Positions 1 through 9,507 of a DNA stretch of 64,000 nt are shown piece after piece. The translations under genes were made by a program, and so were the position numbers. The notes beneath the pieces were generated by a model that did not search any database, was not told the DNA's origin, and saw only the letters and a list, made by a program, of their open reading frames with translations. The stretch comes from Burkholderiaceae bacterium 26. Its GTDB lineage: Bacteria; Pseudomonadota; Gammaproteobacteria; Burkholderiales; Burkholderiaceae. The first letter of the stretch is position 1; every line of letters starts with the position of its first letter. The stretch lies in the NCBI GenBank assembly GCA_000955795.1, contig JYOB01000009.1, positions 227,726 through 291,725 of the forward strand. Reading direction: 5' to 3'.

Positions 1-236
1 ATGCCCGTCTCCATGGCCATCGCCCAACCGTTGGACGTCATGGCAATACAGCCGGCCATCTCAGGCAGCGCCAAGCTGTTGGTCTGGCCGGAGAAGAAGT
101 TCCAACGCCACAGCCTGCGGCCCGGAATGTCCGTCCAGTACAGCGCTTGCTCGCCGGCGTGCCAGATGGGGCTTTCGCCCACACCGCATTGCATGCTGCC
201 AATGCGCTCGACAGTCGGCTCTACATTCACTTGCAT
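1..236 (-). CDS. SMP-30/gluconolactonase family sugar lactonase (3' end cut by window edge)
   Basis: The first 78 codons are inside the window, beginning at an ATG at 236. The visible N-terminus carries the typical family opening, with GESPIWHAGEQALYWTDIPG near residues 20-39 and then a W-R-W blade. No signal peptide is seen, so the enzyme is likely cytoplasmic. It starts 4 bases after the stop of the uronate dehydrogenase gene and is therefore its operon partner. Uronate dehydrogenase makes aldaro-lactones, and an SMP-30 lactonase would open them to galactarate or glucarate. The lactone substrate is inferred from this context. The rest of the gene lies left of the window. Confidence 0.85.
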   Translation of the reverse strand, partial: MQVNVEPTVERIGSMQCGVGESPIWHAGEQALYWTDIPGRRLWRWNFFSGQTNSLALPEMAGCIAMTSNGWAMAMETG

Positions 237-240
237 TGCG

Positions 241-1086
241 TCAGTCTCCGAACGGGCCGGCTTTGACAAATGCCCCGCCCTGGTACTGCGCAGCCGGGTC
301 ATCGGCGGGCAGCGGCGGTTGTGCTTCGACCTGTGCGCGGAAGACCTCGCTCGTCTCCGTAGGTGTGTAGCCAAGGTGCGCAGCGTGGCGGTTGTCCCAC
401 CAGCGGTCGCGGTTGTTCGACATGCCGTAGACCACGGTAAAGCCCACGCGTGGGACGAACAGCGCCCGGCGGATGAGCTGCTCCAGGTCGTCGTAGCCGA
501 GCCAGGTGACAAGCATGCGGCGGTCCTTCGCTTCGGCAAACGAAGAGCCGATGCGGATGGCGACCGTCTCGATGCCATAGCGATCGAAATAGAAGCTGGC
601 GAGCTGTTCGCCAAACACCTTGCTCAGCCCGTAGTAGCCATCGGGCTTGGTGGGCGCGGTGCTGTCGATCACCTCGCCCTGCTTGTAGAAGCCAATGGTG
701 TGGTTCGAGCTGGCGAACACGATGCGGCGCACGCCATGGCGACGCGCGGCTTCGTACAGGTTATAGGTACCTGCAATATTGGCCGGCAGGATCTCTTCAA
801 ACGGCCGCTCGACCGACACGCCGCCCAGATGCACGATCGCATCCGTGCCGGCAACAAGCGCATCGACGGCTTTCGCATCAGCCAGGTCACACGGTGTGAG
901 CTCCTCGCCGGTGCGCGCTTCGCCGAGATTTGATATATCAGACAAGCGCAAAAAATCGGCGTATTTGGGCAGCCGCTCGCGCAGCACCTTACCAAGGTTG
1001 CCGCCTGCGCCGGTCAGCAACAGGCGGTGGCAACGCGTGGTTACCCCCGCGAGCGGGTCGGGTTGAACGTGTACTTCAGTAGTCAT
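241..1086 (-). CDS. udh: Uronate dehydrogenase (NAD-dependent, SDR/epimerase fold)
   Basis: A 281-residue extended-SDR protein. A Rossmann glycine motif (G26-x2-G29-x2-G32) follows the first strand, and the active-site Y152-x3-K156 pair sits in DGYYGLSKVFGE. The family oxidises D-galacturonate or D-glucuronate to the aldaro-lactone with NAD+. Only 1 base separates its start from the stop of the galactarate dehydratase gene upstream, and the lactonase gene follows 4 bases after its own stop. These tight junctions indicate one transcript. The neighbours complete the route from uronate to 2-oxoglutarate, which supports uronate dehydrogenase over a generic sugar epimerase. The length matches known Udh proteins of about 265-280 residues. 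Confidence 0.9.
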   Translation of the reverse strand: MTTEVHVQPDPLAGVTTRCHRLLLTGAGGNLGKVLRERLPKYADFLRLSDISNLGEARTGEELTPCDLADAKAVDALVAGTDAIVHLGGVSVERPFEEILPANIAGTYNLYEAARRHGVRRIVFASSNHTIGFYKQGEVIDSTAPTKPDGYYGLSKVFGEQLASFYFDRYGIETVAIRIGSSFAEAKDRRMLVTWLGYDDLEQLIRRALFVPRVGFTVVYGMSNNRDRWWDNRHAAHLGYTPTETSEVFRAQVEAQPPLPADDPAAQYQGGAFVKAGPFGD

Positions 1087-1087
1087 A

Positions 1088-2689
1088 TCAGGTCACCGGG
1101 GCGGGATTGAACAGAGCCAGCGCATTATGCAGGCCCAGCTTGTCGGCGCAAACTTCCTTGCGACCGCTCGCCACGTCAAGAATCAGGTGGAACAGCTCCC
1201 AGCCGATGTCGGCAATGCTCGCTTCGCCCGTGGCGATGCGGCCAGCGTCGAGGTCGATCAGGTCGTGCCAGCGCTCGGACAGCGCCTTCCGCGTGGACAC
1301 CTTGATGACCGGCGCCATGGCAAGCCCATACGGCGTGCCGCGGCCGGTGGTGAAGACCTGCAGGTTCATGCCAGAGGCCAGCTGCAACGTGCCGCAGACG
1401 AAATCGCTCGCGGGTGTCGCGGCAAAGATCAAGCCCTTGCGACGCACCTTCTCGCCCGGACCGAGCACGTCGACGATGGGCGTGCTGCCCGACTTGACGA
1501 TCGAACCCAGCGCCTTCTCCACTACGTTCGACAGGCCGCCCTTCTTGTTGCCCGGCGACGGGTTCGCGCTGCGGTCGGTCTGGCCGCCGCTCAGGTAATT
1601 GTCGTACCACGCCATCTCGCGCAGCAGCGCACGGCCGACGTCTTCATCGATGGCGCGCGGCGTGAGCAGGTGAATGGCATCACGCACCTCGGTCACTTCC
1701 GAGAACATCACGGTGCCGCCTGCACGCACGATCAGGTCTGCCGCAAAGCCCACAGCGGGGTTGGCCGTCACGCCCGAAAACGCATCGCTGCCGCCGCACT
1801 GCACCCCGACCACGAGGTCGGACGCCGGGCAGGTTTCGCGCTGGCGCTTGTTCAGGTGTTCCAGGCGGCGCTCGGCCATCTCCATAATGGCGTCGGTCAT
1901 GCCGATAAAGCCATCAAAGGCTTCATCCTGCAGACGCAGCACCGGCGAATCTGCGGTGCCGGCAACTTCAATGGGAATGCGGCCACCCGGCGCGAGCCTT
2001 TCCGGCACGAGGCGTTCGGGCACGAGCTTTTCGCAGCCCAGGCCGATCACCATGATCTCGCCGCCAAAGTTCGGGTTGAGCGCCAGGTTTTGCAGCGTGC
2101 GAATCGGCACGATGGCGGCCGGCGCGTTGATGGCGACGCCGCAGCCATACACGTGGTTCAGCGCCACCACATCGTCAACGTTCGGGAAGCGCGGCAGCAG
2201 CTCGCGCTTGATGCGGCCAACGACGTAATCCGTCACGCCGGCCACGCACTGCACGCTGGTCATGATGCCGAGCACGTTTTTCGTGCCGACCGTGCCGTCC
2301 GCGTTGCGATAGCCCTCAAAGGTGTAGCCCTCCAGTTTGGCGAGCTTGGGATCGGGGCGCGTGGCCAGCGGCAGCTCATCCAGCGCGGGCGCGGACGGCA
2401 GCTTCACGGCGTGCTCGTTGACCCAGCTACCACGCGGCAGCGGCTTCACGGCATAGCCGATCACCTCGTTGTAGCGGATGATGGCGTCGCCTTCGGCCAG
2501 GTCGACCAGCGCCACCTTGTGGCCTTGCGGCACGCCTTCGACGAGCACGGTGCCATCGGCCAGTGCCGTGCCAGCCGGCAAGCCGCGTGCATTGACGACA
2601 ATGGCGACGTTGTCACCGTCGTGCACGCGGATCGTCAGCGCCTTTTCAGTTGCGTTGCCGGCTTCAGGGGCCAGCGTCGGTTCAGACAT
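1088..2689 (-). CDS. garD: Galactarate dehydratase (UxaA/GarD family)
   Basis: A 533-residue protein that dehydrates galactarate to 5-dehydro-4-deoxy-D-glucarate. The N-terminal part has the SAF-like domain (about residues 20-100, with [10 protein letters not shown]). The larger part is the UxaA/GarD lyase domain, with [21 protein letters not shown] and [13 protein letters not shown] motifs and conserved cysteines for iron binding. I chose the ATG at 2689 because GGAG lies about 6 bases upstream; an in-frame start at 2728 would overlap the preceding gene. It lies between gudD and udh in the same direction. UxaA altronate dehydratase is the closest alternative, but the flanking glucarate and uronate genes favour GarD. 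Confidence 0.88.
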   Translation of the reverse strand: MSEPTLAPEAGNATEKALTIRVHDGDNVAIVVNARGLPAGTALADGTVLVEGVPQGHKVALVDLAEGDAIIRYNEVIGYAVKPLPRGSWVNEHAVKLPSAPALDELPLATRPDPKLAKLEGYTFEGYRNADGTVGTKNVLGIMTSVQCVAGVTDYVVGRIKRELLPRFPNVDDVVALNHVYGCGVAINAPAAIVPIRTLQNLALNPNFGGEIMVIGLGCEKLVPERLVPERLAPGGRIPIEVAGTADSPVLRLQDEAFDGFIGMTDAIMEMAERRLEHLNKRQRETCPASDLVVGVQCGGSDAFSGVTANPAVGFAADLIVRAGGTVMFSEVTEVRDAIHLLTPRAIDEDVGRALLREMAWYDNYLSGGQTDRSANPSPGNKKGGLSNVVEKALGSIVKSGSTPIVDVLGPGEKVRRKGLIFAATPASDFVCGTLQLASGMNLQVFTTGRGTPYGLAMAPVIKVSTRKALSERWHDLIDLDAGRIATGEASIADIGWELFHLILDVASGRKEVCADKLGLHNALALFNPAPVT

Positions 2690-2724
2690 CACAGACTCCG
2701 TGATTGATACAAACGGGTTTTGCT

Positions 2725-4134
2725 TCAACGTCCCAGGCTCGGACGTTTCGGGTCATACGTCCAGCCCGGCACGAGGTATTGCATGGCCATGGCGTCATCA
2801 CGCGCGCCAGGGCCCAAAGTCTTGTACAGCGCATGGGCCGCCATGACGCGCTCCATGTCGATTTCGATACCGAGGCCCGGACGCTCCGGCACAGCCACAT
2901 GGCCGCCCTGGATGCGCAGCGGCTCGCGCGTCAGGCGCTCCTCGGCTTCCTGCCAGATCCAGTGCGTATCGATGGCCGTGATGTTGCCCGGCGCGGCGGC
3001 GGCCACATGCGTGAACATCGCCAGCGACACGTCAAAGTGGTTGTTGGAGTGCGAGCCCCACGTCAGGCCCCACTCGTCGCACAACTGCGCGACGCGCACG
3101 GAGCCTTGCATGGTCCAGAAATGCGGATCGGCGAGCGGAATATCGACCGCGTGCAGTTGGACGGCGTGGCCCATCTGGCGCCAATCGGTGGCGATCATGT
3201 TGGTAGCTGTCGGGATGCCGGTGGCGCGCTTGAACTCGGCCATTACTTCACGGCCCGAGTAGCCGGCTTCGGGGCCGCACGGGTCTTCGGCGTAGGCAAG
3301 CAGATGCCCTTGGCCCTTGCACAGCGCAATCGCCTCGTTGAGCGACCATGCGCCATTCGGGTCCAGCGTCACACGGGCCTGCGGGAAGCGCGCCTTGATG
3401 GCGGCAATCGCTTCCATCTCATCGGCACCGGGCATCACACCGCCCTTGAGCTTGAAATCGGCAAAGCCGTAGCGCGCGGTGGCGGCTTCAGCCAAGCGCG
3501 CGATGGCGTCGGGCGTCATCGCGGCTTCGTGGCGCAAGCGCAGCCAGTCGTCGGCGCCCTTTGCGCCATCCAGGTACGGCAGGTCGGTCTTGCCACGGTC
3601 GCCAACGTAGAACAGATAGGCGAGCATCGGCGCGCTATCGCGCTGCTGGCCGGCGCCGAGCAGTTCGGCCACCGGCACCTCCAGAAACTGGCCAAGCAGA
3701 TCGAGCAACGCGGCTTCCACCGCCGTGATGACGTTGTCCATGCGCAGGTTGATCTCGTGCGGCTGGCGTAGCACGGCGGCTTCCGAAGCCGAGGTCACCT
3801 GGTGCACCGTCGCCTGGTGCGCGGCATTGCCGCCACCCGCCAGCGCCCGGCGAATGCTGTTCAGTACGCCGTTGGTACGGCCGATCGATTGACCAATCAC
3901 CAGCGGAATCACGCGTTCCAGCGCCTGACGGATGCCCTCCCCGCCCGGCACCTCGCCCACGCCGGTGCGCCCGGCGTTGTCCTTCAGGATGACGAGGTTG
4001 CGCGTAAAGAACGGAGCGTGCGCGCCGCACAGGTTCAGCAGCATGCTGTCGCGGCCCGCGACAGGGATCACCAGCATTTCCGTCACACGCGGTGTGTGGG
4101 TGCGCGCGCCAGATTCGATCGATTGCAACGTCAC
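2725..4134 (-). CDS. gudD: Glucarate dehydratase (enolase superfamily)
   Basis: About 469 residues. The enolase-superfamily features include the K-x-K pair in [10 protein letters not shown], metal-site acidic residues in TLDPNGAW and YAEDPCG, and the catalytic histidine in [13 protein letters not shown]. The enzyme removes water from D-glucarate (and L-idarate) to give 5-dehydro-4-deoxyglucarate, the same product as GarD. No good ATG exists. TTG at 4140 is only 2 bases from a GGGAG, while GTG at 4134 has an 8-base spacing, so I chose the GTG. The gene sits between the permease and garD on the same strand. Confidence 0.92.
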   Translation of the reverse strand: MTLQSIESGARTHTPRVTEMLVIPVAGRDSMLLNLCGAHAPFFTRNLVILKDNAGRTGVGEVPGGEGIRQALERVIPLVIGQSIGRTNGVLNSIRRALAGGGNAAHQATVHQVTSASEAAVLRQPHEINLRMDNVITAVEAALLDLLGQFLEVPVAELLGAGQQRDSAPMLAYLFYVGDRGKTDLPYLDGAKGADDWLRLRHEAAMTPDAIARLAEAATARYGFADFKLKGGVMPGADEMEAIAAIKARFPQARVTLDPNGAWSLNEAIALCKGQGHLLAYAEDPCGPEAGYSGREVMAEFKRATGIPTATNMIATDWRQMGHAVQLHAVDIPLADPHFWTMQGSVRVAQLCDEWGLTWGSHSNNHFDVSLAMFTHVAAAAPGNITAIDTHWIWQEAEERLTREPLRIQGGHVAVPERPGLGIEIDMERVMAAHALYKTLGPGARDDAMAMQYLVPGWTYDPKRPSLGR

Positions 4135-4152
4135 TTCCAAGGCTCCCGTGGC

Positions 4153-5505
4153 TTACAGCGGCTTGAGTTCCACACGCTTGATCTCGCCCACCATGAACAG
4201 GTAGCAGACGATCGCAACTGCAGCGTGGATACCGACGTACACCAGCGCACCGTTGAACGAACCCGTGGTGTTGACGATGTAGCCGATGGCGATGGGGGTT
4301 GTGATGCTCGACAGGTTGCCGAACGTGTTCATCAGCGCGCCCGACAAGCCGGCGATCTGCTTCGGTGCCGTATCCGAGTTCACAGCCCAGCCCAGCGCCC
4401 CGAGGCCCTTGCCAAAGAACGACAGCGCCATGACCGCCACCACGATGGCCTGCGCATCGACGTAGTTGCAGATCACCATGGTCATGGAGAGCAGCATGCC
4501 CAGCACGATCGGCACCTTGCGCGCCACCGACAGCGACGCACCACGGCGAAGCAGCGCGTCAGAAATGATCCCGCCCAGAATGCCACCCAGGAAGCCGCAC
4601 ACCGCGGGAATCGACGCGACGATGCCCGCCTTCAGGATCGACATGCCACGCGCCTGCACCAGATACACCGGGAACCACGTGATGAAGAAGTACGTGAGCG
4701 CATTGATGCAGTACTGCGCGATGTACACACCCATCAGCATGCGGTTCTGCAGGAGCTGCTTGACGTAGCCGAGTTTCGGCCCTTCCGTCTTTGCCGCGCC
4801 GGCACGGTCCATGTTGACCAGGCCGCCGCCGGCTTCGATGTACTCGATTTCGGCGCGGTTCACACCCGGGTGGTCCTTCGGTTCGTGCACGAACGCCCTC
4901 CACACGACCGCCATGACGATACCGATCACGCCCATCACGATGAACACGTGATGCCAGCCGAACGCGTGCACCAGCCAGGCCATCAGCGGAGCAAACACCA
5001 CCGTGGCGGCATACTGTGCGGAGTTGAAGATGGCCGCTGCAGTGCCGCGCTCATTGGCCGGAAACCACGCTGCCACGATACGGCTGTTCGCAGGGAAGGA
5101 CGGCGCCTCTGCCGCGCCCACGAGGAAGCGCAGGAGAAACACCATGGCGATGGCTGTCGCGCCGGTAAAGAAGCCGATCGCACCCTGCGCCAGCGTGAAC
5201 AGCGACCACAGCAGAATGCTGAACGTGTACACGCGCTTGGAACCGAAGCGGTCAAGCAACCAGCCGCCCGGAATCTGCGCAATCACATAGGCCCAGCCAA
5301 ACGCCGAGAAGATATAGCCAAGCGACACGGCATCGATGCCGAGTTCCTTCTGCATGGCCGAGCCGGCAATGGAGATGGTCGCCCGATCGGCGTAATTGAT
5401 GGTCGTCACGATAAACAGCATCGCGAGGATCACGAAACGCACGCGGCTCATGCGCTCAGCGCGCGGAACGGCCTGTGCTCCCACTGCAGGGGCTTTGATG
5501 TCCAT
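4153..5505 (-). CDS. gudP: MFS anion:cation symporter, likely glucarate/galactarate permease
   Basis: A 450-residue major facilitator of the anion:cation symporter (GudP/GarP) type with about 12 membrane segments. The family opening INYADRATISIAGSAMQKELG, the loop-2/3 motif GGWLLDRFGSKRVY and the later FFITWFPVYLVQARGM are visible. It would import aldarates or uronates across the inner membrane, as a proton symporter. The ATG at 5505 has a strong AAGGAGGA 6 bases upstream. It ends 18 bases before gudD begins. Two strong hairpins lie just before its ribosome binding site, suggesting separate control of transporter dose. Exact substrate is inferred from the operon. Confidence 0.87.
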   Translation of the reverse strand: MDIKAPAVGAQAVPRAERMSRVRFVILAMLFIVTTINYADRATISIAGSAMQKELGIDAVSLGYIFSAFGWAYVIAQIPGGWLLDRFGSKRVYTFSILLWSLFTLAQGAIGFFTGATAIAMVFLLRFLVGAAEAPSFPANSRIVAAWFPANERGTAAAIFNSAQYAATVVFAPLMAWLVHAFGWHHVFIVMGVIGIVMAVVWRAFVHEPKDHPGVNRAEIEYIEAGGGLVNMDRAGAAKTEGPKLGYVKQLLQNRMLMGVYIAQYCINALTYFFITWFPVYLVQARGMSILKAGIVASIPAVCGFLGGILGGIISDALLRRGASLSVARKVPIVLGMLLSMTMVICNYVDAQAIVVAVMALSFFGKGLGALGWAVNSDTAPKQIAGLSGALMNTFGNLSSITTPIAIGYIVNTTGSFNGALVYVGIHAAVAIVCYLFMVGEIKRVELKPL

Positions 5506-5520
5506 CGTCTCCTCCTTAAG

Positions 5521-5573
5521 CCGGCACCCGTCGTGCCGGTCGGTTCAAGTTGCCGGGTCCTGTGCGGCCCGGC
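5521..5573 (-). other. Twin intercistronic hairpins before the permease gene
   Basis: Two inverted repeats lie in the 99-base gap between the semialdehyde dehydrogenase stop and the permease start. Transcribed leftward, the first is GCCGGG/CCCGGC (5573-5552). The second is CCGGCAC/GTGCCGG with a 5-base loop (5539-5521), ending about 6 bases before the AAGGAGG. Neither is followed by a T run, so they look like RNA-processing or mRNA-stability elements, not terminators. Function is inference. Confidence 0.5.
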
Positions 5574-5604
5574 GTGTTGTTTTTGCTATTCGACTGTTAC
5601 GGCT

Positions 5605-7176
5605 TCAGGCCCAGCTTCCATCCACCAAACGGCGCAGCTTGAGCGGATTGGCGTCTTGCAGGGCCTCGGGCAGCAGTTCGGCCGGCAGATCCTGGTAGCA
5701 CACCGGGCGCAGGAAGCGCTCGATGGCCGCAGAGCCAACCGAAGTCGTGCGTGCATCCGTGGTTGCCGGCCATGGGCCGCCGTGCACCATGGCGTGGCAC
5801 ACCTCGACGCCGGTCGGCCAGCCGTTGGCCAGAATGCGGCCCGCCTTGCGTTCCAGAATCAGCAGCAGCGAACGCGCGATGGCTGTGTCGCCCGCATCCA
5901 GATGGAGCGTGGCGGTCAACTGGCCTTCGAGCGATTCGGCCAGCGCGCGCAGCTCTTCTGCATCGCGGCAGCGCACGACCAGGCCGGTCGCGCCGAAGAT
6001 CTCATCGTGCAGCGCCGGCTGCGCCTGGAAGCTCTTCGCATCGGTGATGTAGAAGCCGGCTTGCCCGCGGTTGGGTTGGTCGCTCTCTTGCCCGCGTGCG
6101 ACGCAGCGCACGTTGGCCTCGGCGGCCAGCTTGTCGACGCCGCGCGTGTAGGCGGTGTGAATGCCCGCCGTGAGCATCGGCTGCGCAGCCACGTCGCCCA
6201 TGGCGGCAGCGGCAGCGGCTTCAAAGGCATCCAGTTCCGGCCCATCGATGGCGAGCAGCAGGCCCGGGTTCGTACAGAACTGGCCCGCGCCCATCGTGAG
6301 CGATGCCACGTATTGCTGGCCCAGCGCAGCAGCGCGCTTGGCCAGGGCATCGGGCAGCAGGAAGACGGGGTTGATGGCGCTCAGTTCGCCATACACCGGA
6401 ATCGGCTGCGGACGTGCCTGCGCAATGCGCAACAGCGCCTGGCCGCCCGCACGCGAGCCGGTAAAGCCAACTGCCTGGATGCGCGGATCGGCCACCAGTG
6501 CGCCAGCCGCGTCGTTGTCCGCCAGGATGAGCGAGAACACGCCCTCCGGCAGCCCGCACCGGGCAACCGCAGCTTGAATGGCGCGACCCACCAGTTCGGA
6601 CGTACCCGGGTGCGCCGGATGCGCCTTCACGACCACCGGGCAACCTGCAGCCAGCGCCGACGCGGTATCACCACCCGCCACCGAGAACGCCAGCGGGAAG
6701 TTGCTCGCGCCGAACACCGCCACCGGGCCCAGTGCGATGCGGCGCATGCGCAGGTCAGAGCGCGGCAGCGGCTTGCGCTCCGGCAGGGCCGAATCCAGGC
6801 GCGCGCCCACGGCATCGCCGGCACGCACCACGCTTGCAAACAGGCGCAGCTGGTTGCACGTGCGGCCACGCTCGCCTTCCAGGCGCGGACGCGGCAGTGC
6901 AGACTCGGCCATCGCGCGTTCGATCAGCGCATCGCCCAGCGCTTCGATCTGGCTGGCGATGGCTTCCAGGAAGGCTGCACGGGTTTCCGGCGCGGTCTCG
7001 CGGTAAACGTCAAAAGCCGCGGCGGCCAGTTCAGCAGCTCGCGCGGCATCGGCCTTGGAGGCCAGGGTGAATTCGGGTTCGAGCCATTCCCCGGTGGCGG
7101 GGTTCATGGCGCGAACCTTGCCGGCACCACCCGCTACGCGGGCAGCACCCAACAACAGTTCGCCGCTCAATTGCAT
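5605..7176 (-). CDS. 2,5-dioxovalerate (alpha-ketoglutaric semialdehyde) dehydrogenase
   Basis: A 523-residue aldehyde dehydrogenase. The catalytic cysteine is C301 in [10 protein letters not shown], the general base glutamate is in [11 protein letters not shown], and the cofactor-binding region includes [16 protein letters not shown]. It oxidises 2,5-dioxopentanoate to 2-oxoglutarate with NAD(P)+, the last step of the aldarate route. It lies directly downstream of kdgD, which makes this substrate (27-base gap). The length is typical of the aldarate-operon KGSADH class, which is longer than ordinary succinate semialdehyde dehydrogenases. The start ATG follows AAGGAA. Confidence 0.9.
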   Translation of the reverse strand: MQLSGELLLGAARVAGGAGKVRAMNPATGEWLEPEFTLASKADAARAAELAAAAFDVYRETAPETRAAFLEAIASQIEALGDALIERAMAESALPRPRLEGERGRTCNQLRLFASVVRAGDAVGARLDSALPERKPLPRSDLRMRRIALGPVAVFGASNFPLAFSVAGGDTASALAAGCPVVVKAHPAHPGTSELVGRAIQAAVARCGLPEGVFSLILADNDAAGALVADPRIQAVGFTGSRAGGQALLRIAQARPQPIPVYGELSAINPVFLLPDALAKRAAALGQQYVASLTMGAGQFCTNPGLLLAIDGPELDAFEAAAAAAMGDVAAQPMLTAGIHTAYTRGVDKLAAEANVRCVARGQESDQPNRGQAGFYITDAKSFQAQPALHDEIFGATGLVVRCRDAEELRALAESLEGQLTATLHLDAGDTAIARSLLLILERKAGRILANGWPTGVEVCHAMVHGGPWPATTDARTTSVGSAAIERFLRPVCYQDLPAELLPEALQDANPLKLRRLVDGSWA

Positions 7177-7203
7177 ATCGATTCCTTGTGTTTTTGGTTG
7201 CGC

Positions 7204-8142
7204 TCAGGCCGCCAGCTTTTCCACTTCGGCAATGCGCGACACCAACGCAGACAGTTCTGCCGTCTCGGCATCGGTCAGGTCGGTCAAAGGGGCACGGACC
7301 GGACCTGCATCACGGCCAATGACCTTCATACCGGCCTTGACGATCGACACCGCATAGCCGCGCTTGCGATTGCGCAGCTGGATGTACGGCAGCACGAACT
7401 CGTTGAGCATCTTGTAGACCTTGGCATTGTCGAACGCTCGCACGGCGGCGTAGAACTCTAGCGCGAACTTCGGCACGAAGTTGAAGATGGCCGACGAATA
7501 CGTCGACACACCCATCGTCAGGTACGGCAGCGCAAAGGTCTCGGCGGTCGGCAGGCCGCCAACGTAGGTGAAGCGGTCGCCCAGGCGGGCGTAGATGCGG
7601 GTCATCAGTTCCAGGTCGCCCACGCCGTCCTTGAAGCCGACCAGGTTCGGGCAGCGGTCAGCCAGGCGTTCGAGGTGGTTCTCGTCCAGGATCTGGTTGG
7701 CGCGGTTGTAGACGATCACGCCCAGCTTGGTCGATTTGCAGACCTGCTCCACGTGCGCGGCCACGCCATCGGCGGAGGCTTCGGTCAGGTACGGCGGCAG
7801 CAGCAGGATGCCGTCGGCGCCGGCAGCTTCAGCGGCCTTGCAGTATTCGATCGATTCGGCAGTGCCGCGGCCAGCCGGGGCGATCACCGGAATCTTGCCG
7901 CCGGTTTCCGCCACGGCAGCGCGCACCACGTGGTCGGTTTCAGCCGCGGTGAGCGAGAAGAATTCGCCCGTGCCACCGGCGGCAAACAGGCCGGCTGCAT
8001 CGTGGCTGAACAGCCAGTTCAGGTTGGCGCGATACGCTGCCTCGTCGAACGACAGGTCCGACGCCTTGAAGTGCGTGACCGGAAAGGACAGCAGACCAGA
8101 GCCGATCTGTTGGGCGAATTCTTTGGGGCTGTATCGGGACAT
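7204..8142 (-). CDS. kdgD: 5-dehydro-4-deoxyglucarate dehydratase
   Basis: A 312-residue DapA-like (beta/alpha)8 lyase. The Schiff-base lysine is K171 in [10 protein letters not shown], and the tyrosine of the VIVYNRANQ motif lies just before it. It dehydrates and decarboxylates 5-dehydro-4-deoxy-D-glucarate, the product of GarD and GudD, to 2,5-dioxovalerate and CO2. It is followed by the dehydrogenase that uses this product. An 84-base interval separates its start from a near-perfect LysR-type palindrome, so transcription of the main block probably begins here. Confidence 0.93.
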   Translation of the reverse strand: MSRYSPKEFAQQIGSGLLSFPVTHFKASDLSFDEAAYRANLNWLFSHDAAGLFAAGGTGEFFSLTAAETDHVVRAAVAETGGKIPVIAPAGRGTAESIEYCKAAEAAGADGILLLPPYLTEASADGVAAHVEQVCKSTKLGVIVYNRANQILDENHLERLADRCPNLVGFKDGVGDLELMTRIYARLGDRFTYVGGLPTAETFALPYLTMGVSTYSSAIFNFVPKFALEFYAAVRAFDNAKVYKMLNEFVLPYIQLRNRKRGYAVSIVKAGMKVIGRDAGPVRAPLTDLTDAETAELSALVSRIAEVEKLAA

Positions 8143-8225
8143 GTCTCGCTCGCGATGAATGCGTGTTGTTGATGAGCGAATTCTTGCACCCGCATCGATT
8201 CAAGTCCAAGCCAACTGCTGTCTCG

Positions 8226-8248
8226 ATTAATACAAAACTTGTATTGAT
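8226..8248. promoter_or_regulatory. LysR-type operator upstream of kdgD
   Basis: The core AATACAAAACTTGTATT (8229-8245) is a perfect inverted repeat with a 3-base centre. The arms extend to 10 bases each with one mismatch. It contains a T-N11-A LysR box (TACAAAACTTGTA). It lies 84 bases upstream of kdgD, and its reverse complement matches 18 of 23 positions at the LysR gene start (9485-9507). That recurrence is the main reason for calling it an operator. Confidence 0.7.
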
Positions 8249-8325
8249 ACAGGGTCTTCCCTAAGTCCCCAATTTCGATGCGGCAGCCGCACGTGACGGC
8301 GCGGCCGCGTCTGGTCAGTGGCGCG

Positions 8326-9387
8326 TCAAACTGCGCCCTCGGCCTCCACGTAAAGGGCGTACAAAGAATGCGAACTCGCCATGTAAAGGCGGTTGTTCTT
8401 CGGCCCGCCGAAGGTCAGGTTGGGGCAGCGTTCCGGCAGGTGGATGAAACCGATCGGCTTGCCGTGCGCGTTGAAGATCTTCACGCCGTCGTAGTCGGCT
8501 GAATTGATGCCCAGGCGCCCGTCCGAGCCCCAGCCGCACCAGAGATTGCCGTCCTTGTCGACGCGAAAACCATCGAGTGCCCCCGCGCCGTTGGCGTCGA
8601 TCAGCTTGGTCTTGTTGGACGCCGTGCCGTCGGGTGCGATGTCGTAGCTCCAGATGCTGCGCGACGGCGTGCCCTTCCACTCGACCACGTAGAGCTTCTT
8701 CTCGTCGGGCGAGAACGCCAAGCCGTTCGGGTTGACGAGGTCGGTGATGATCGCTCGGATGCTGCCGTTCGGGTCGATCCGATAGACGTTGGTCGTGGCC
8801 TGCTCCGGCTGCGCCTTGAAGCCCTCCCAGTTGCCGTTGATACCGAACGTCGGGTCCGTGAACCAGATGCTGTCGTCGGACTTGACCACGATGTCGTTGG
8901 GCGCGTTCAGCCGCTTGCCCTGGTACTGATCGGCCAGCACGGTGATGCTGCCGTTGAATTCGGTGCGCGTGATGCGGCGCGTCACGGAGTGCTCGCACGT
9001 GACGAGGCGCCCCTGCCGGTCGCGCGTATTGCCGTTGGCGTAGTTCGACGGCTCGCGGAACACGCTGAACGCGCCGTTCGTCTCGTCGTATTTCATGATG
9101 CGGTTGTTCGGAATGTCGCTCACGAGCAGATAGCGCCCGGCAGGAAAGTAGACGGGCCCTTCGGCCCAACGCATGCCCGTGGCAAGTTGCTCCACCGAAC
9201 TGCTGTACAGGCGGTATTTCAGAAAGCTCGGGTCGAGCACTTCCACCGCCACGTCGGGGTAACGCGCGTTCGGCTTGAACCCTTCGATCTTCTGCGCGGC
9301 GGCCAAGCCGCTGGCCGCTGCAAGCCCTGCGCCTGCCACGCTCCTAAGAAACCTGCGGCGGTCGACTTCCGCGCTTTCCATGGACAT
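8326..9387 (-). CDS. Exported SMP-30/gluconolactonase family lactonase with Tat signal
   Basis: A 353-residue protein. Residues about 8-33 form a twin-arginine signal (VDRRRFLRSVAGAG...LAAAQ), and the rest is an SMP-30/gluconolactonase beta-propeller with GMRWAEGPVYFPAGRYLLVSD, NRQGRL-like, NDIVVKSDDSIWFTDPTFG and PNGLAFSPDEKKLY motifs. It should act in the periplasm, hydrolysing sugar lactones before uptake. AGGAG lies about 8 bases before the ATG. It is the first gene of the leftward block and divergent from the LysR gene. With the cytoplasmic-type lactonase at the left edge, the locus holds two lactonases of different location. Substrate is inferred. Confidence 0.87.
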   Translation of the reverse strand: MSMESAEVDRRRFLRSVAGAGLAAASGLAAAQKIEGFKPNARYPDVAVEVLDPSFLKYRLYSSSVEQLATGMRWAEGPVYFPAGRYLLVSDIPNNRIMKYDETNGAFSVFREPSNYANGNTRDRQGRLVTCEHSVTRRITRTEFNGSITVLADQYQGKRLNAPNDIVVKSDDSIWFTDPTFGINGNWEGFKAQPEQATTNVYRIDPNGSIRAIITDLVNPNGLAFSPDEKKLYVVEWKGTPSRSIWSYDIAPDGTASNKTKLIDANGAGALDGFRVDKDGNLWCGWGSDGRLGINSADYDGVKIFNAHGKPIGFIHLPERCPNLTFGGPKNNRLYMASSHSLYALYVEAEGAV

Positions 9388-9484
9388 GCTCGTCTCCTGA
9401 TGGTTGTTATTGGCCCTTCAAGCCGAAGGGGCGAGCCGATTCTTGCACCGGCGATCTTTCCCATTCAAGATAAGCACTGACTCA

Positions 9485-9507
9485 ATCCATACAGGTTTTG
9501 AATCGAT
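9485..9507. promoter_or_regulatory. LysR-type operator overlapping the LysR start codon
   Basis: This 23-base site is identical at 18 positions to the reverse complement of the kdgD palindrome; the shared core includes ATACA and GTTTTG. It runs into the ATG at 9506, so binding here would repress the regulator gene itself, as is usual for LysR proteins. It may also act on the divergent lactonase promoter in the same 118-base gap. Confidence 0.6.

Noticed and set aside
1..933. Plus-strand ORF over the lactonase and udh
   Set aside because: It is a shadow of the minus-strand genes with no recognisable protein features.
3802..7461. Very long plus-strand ORF opposite the uronate operon
   Set aside because: It is antisense to four well-supported genes and has the His/Arg-rich composition typical of a shadow frame in GC-rich DNA.
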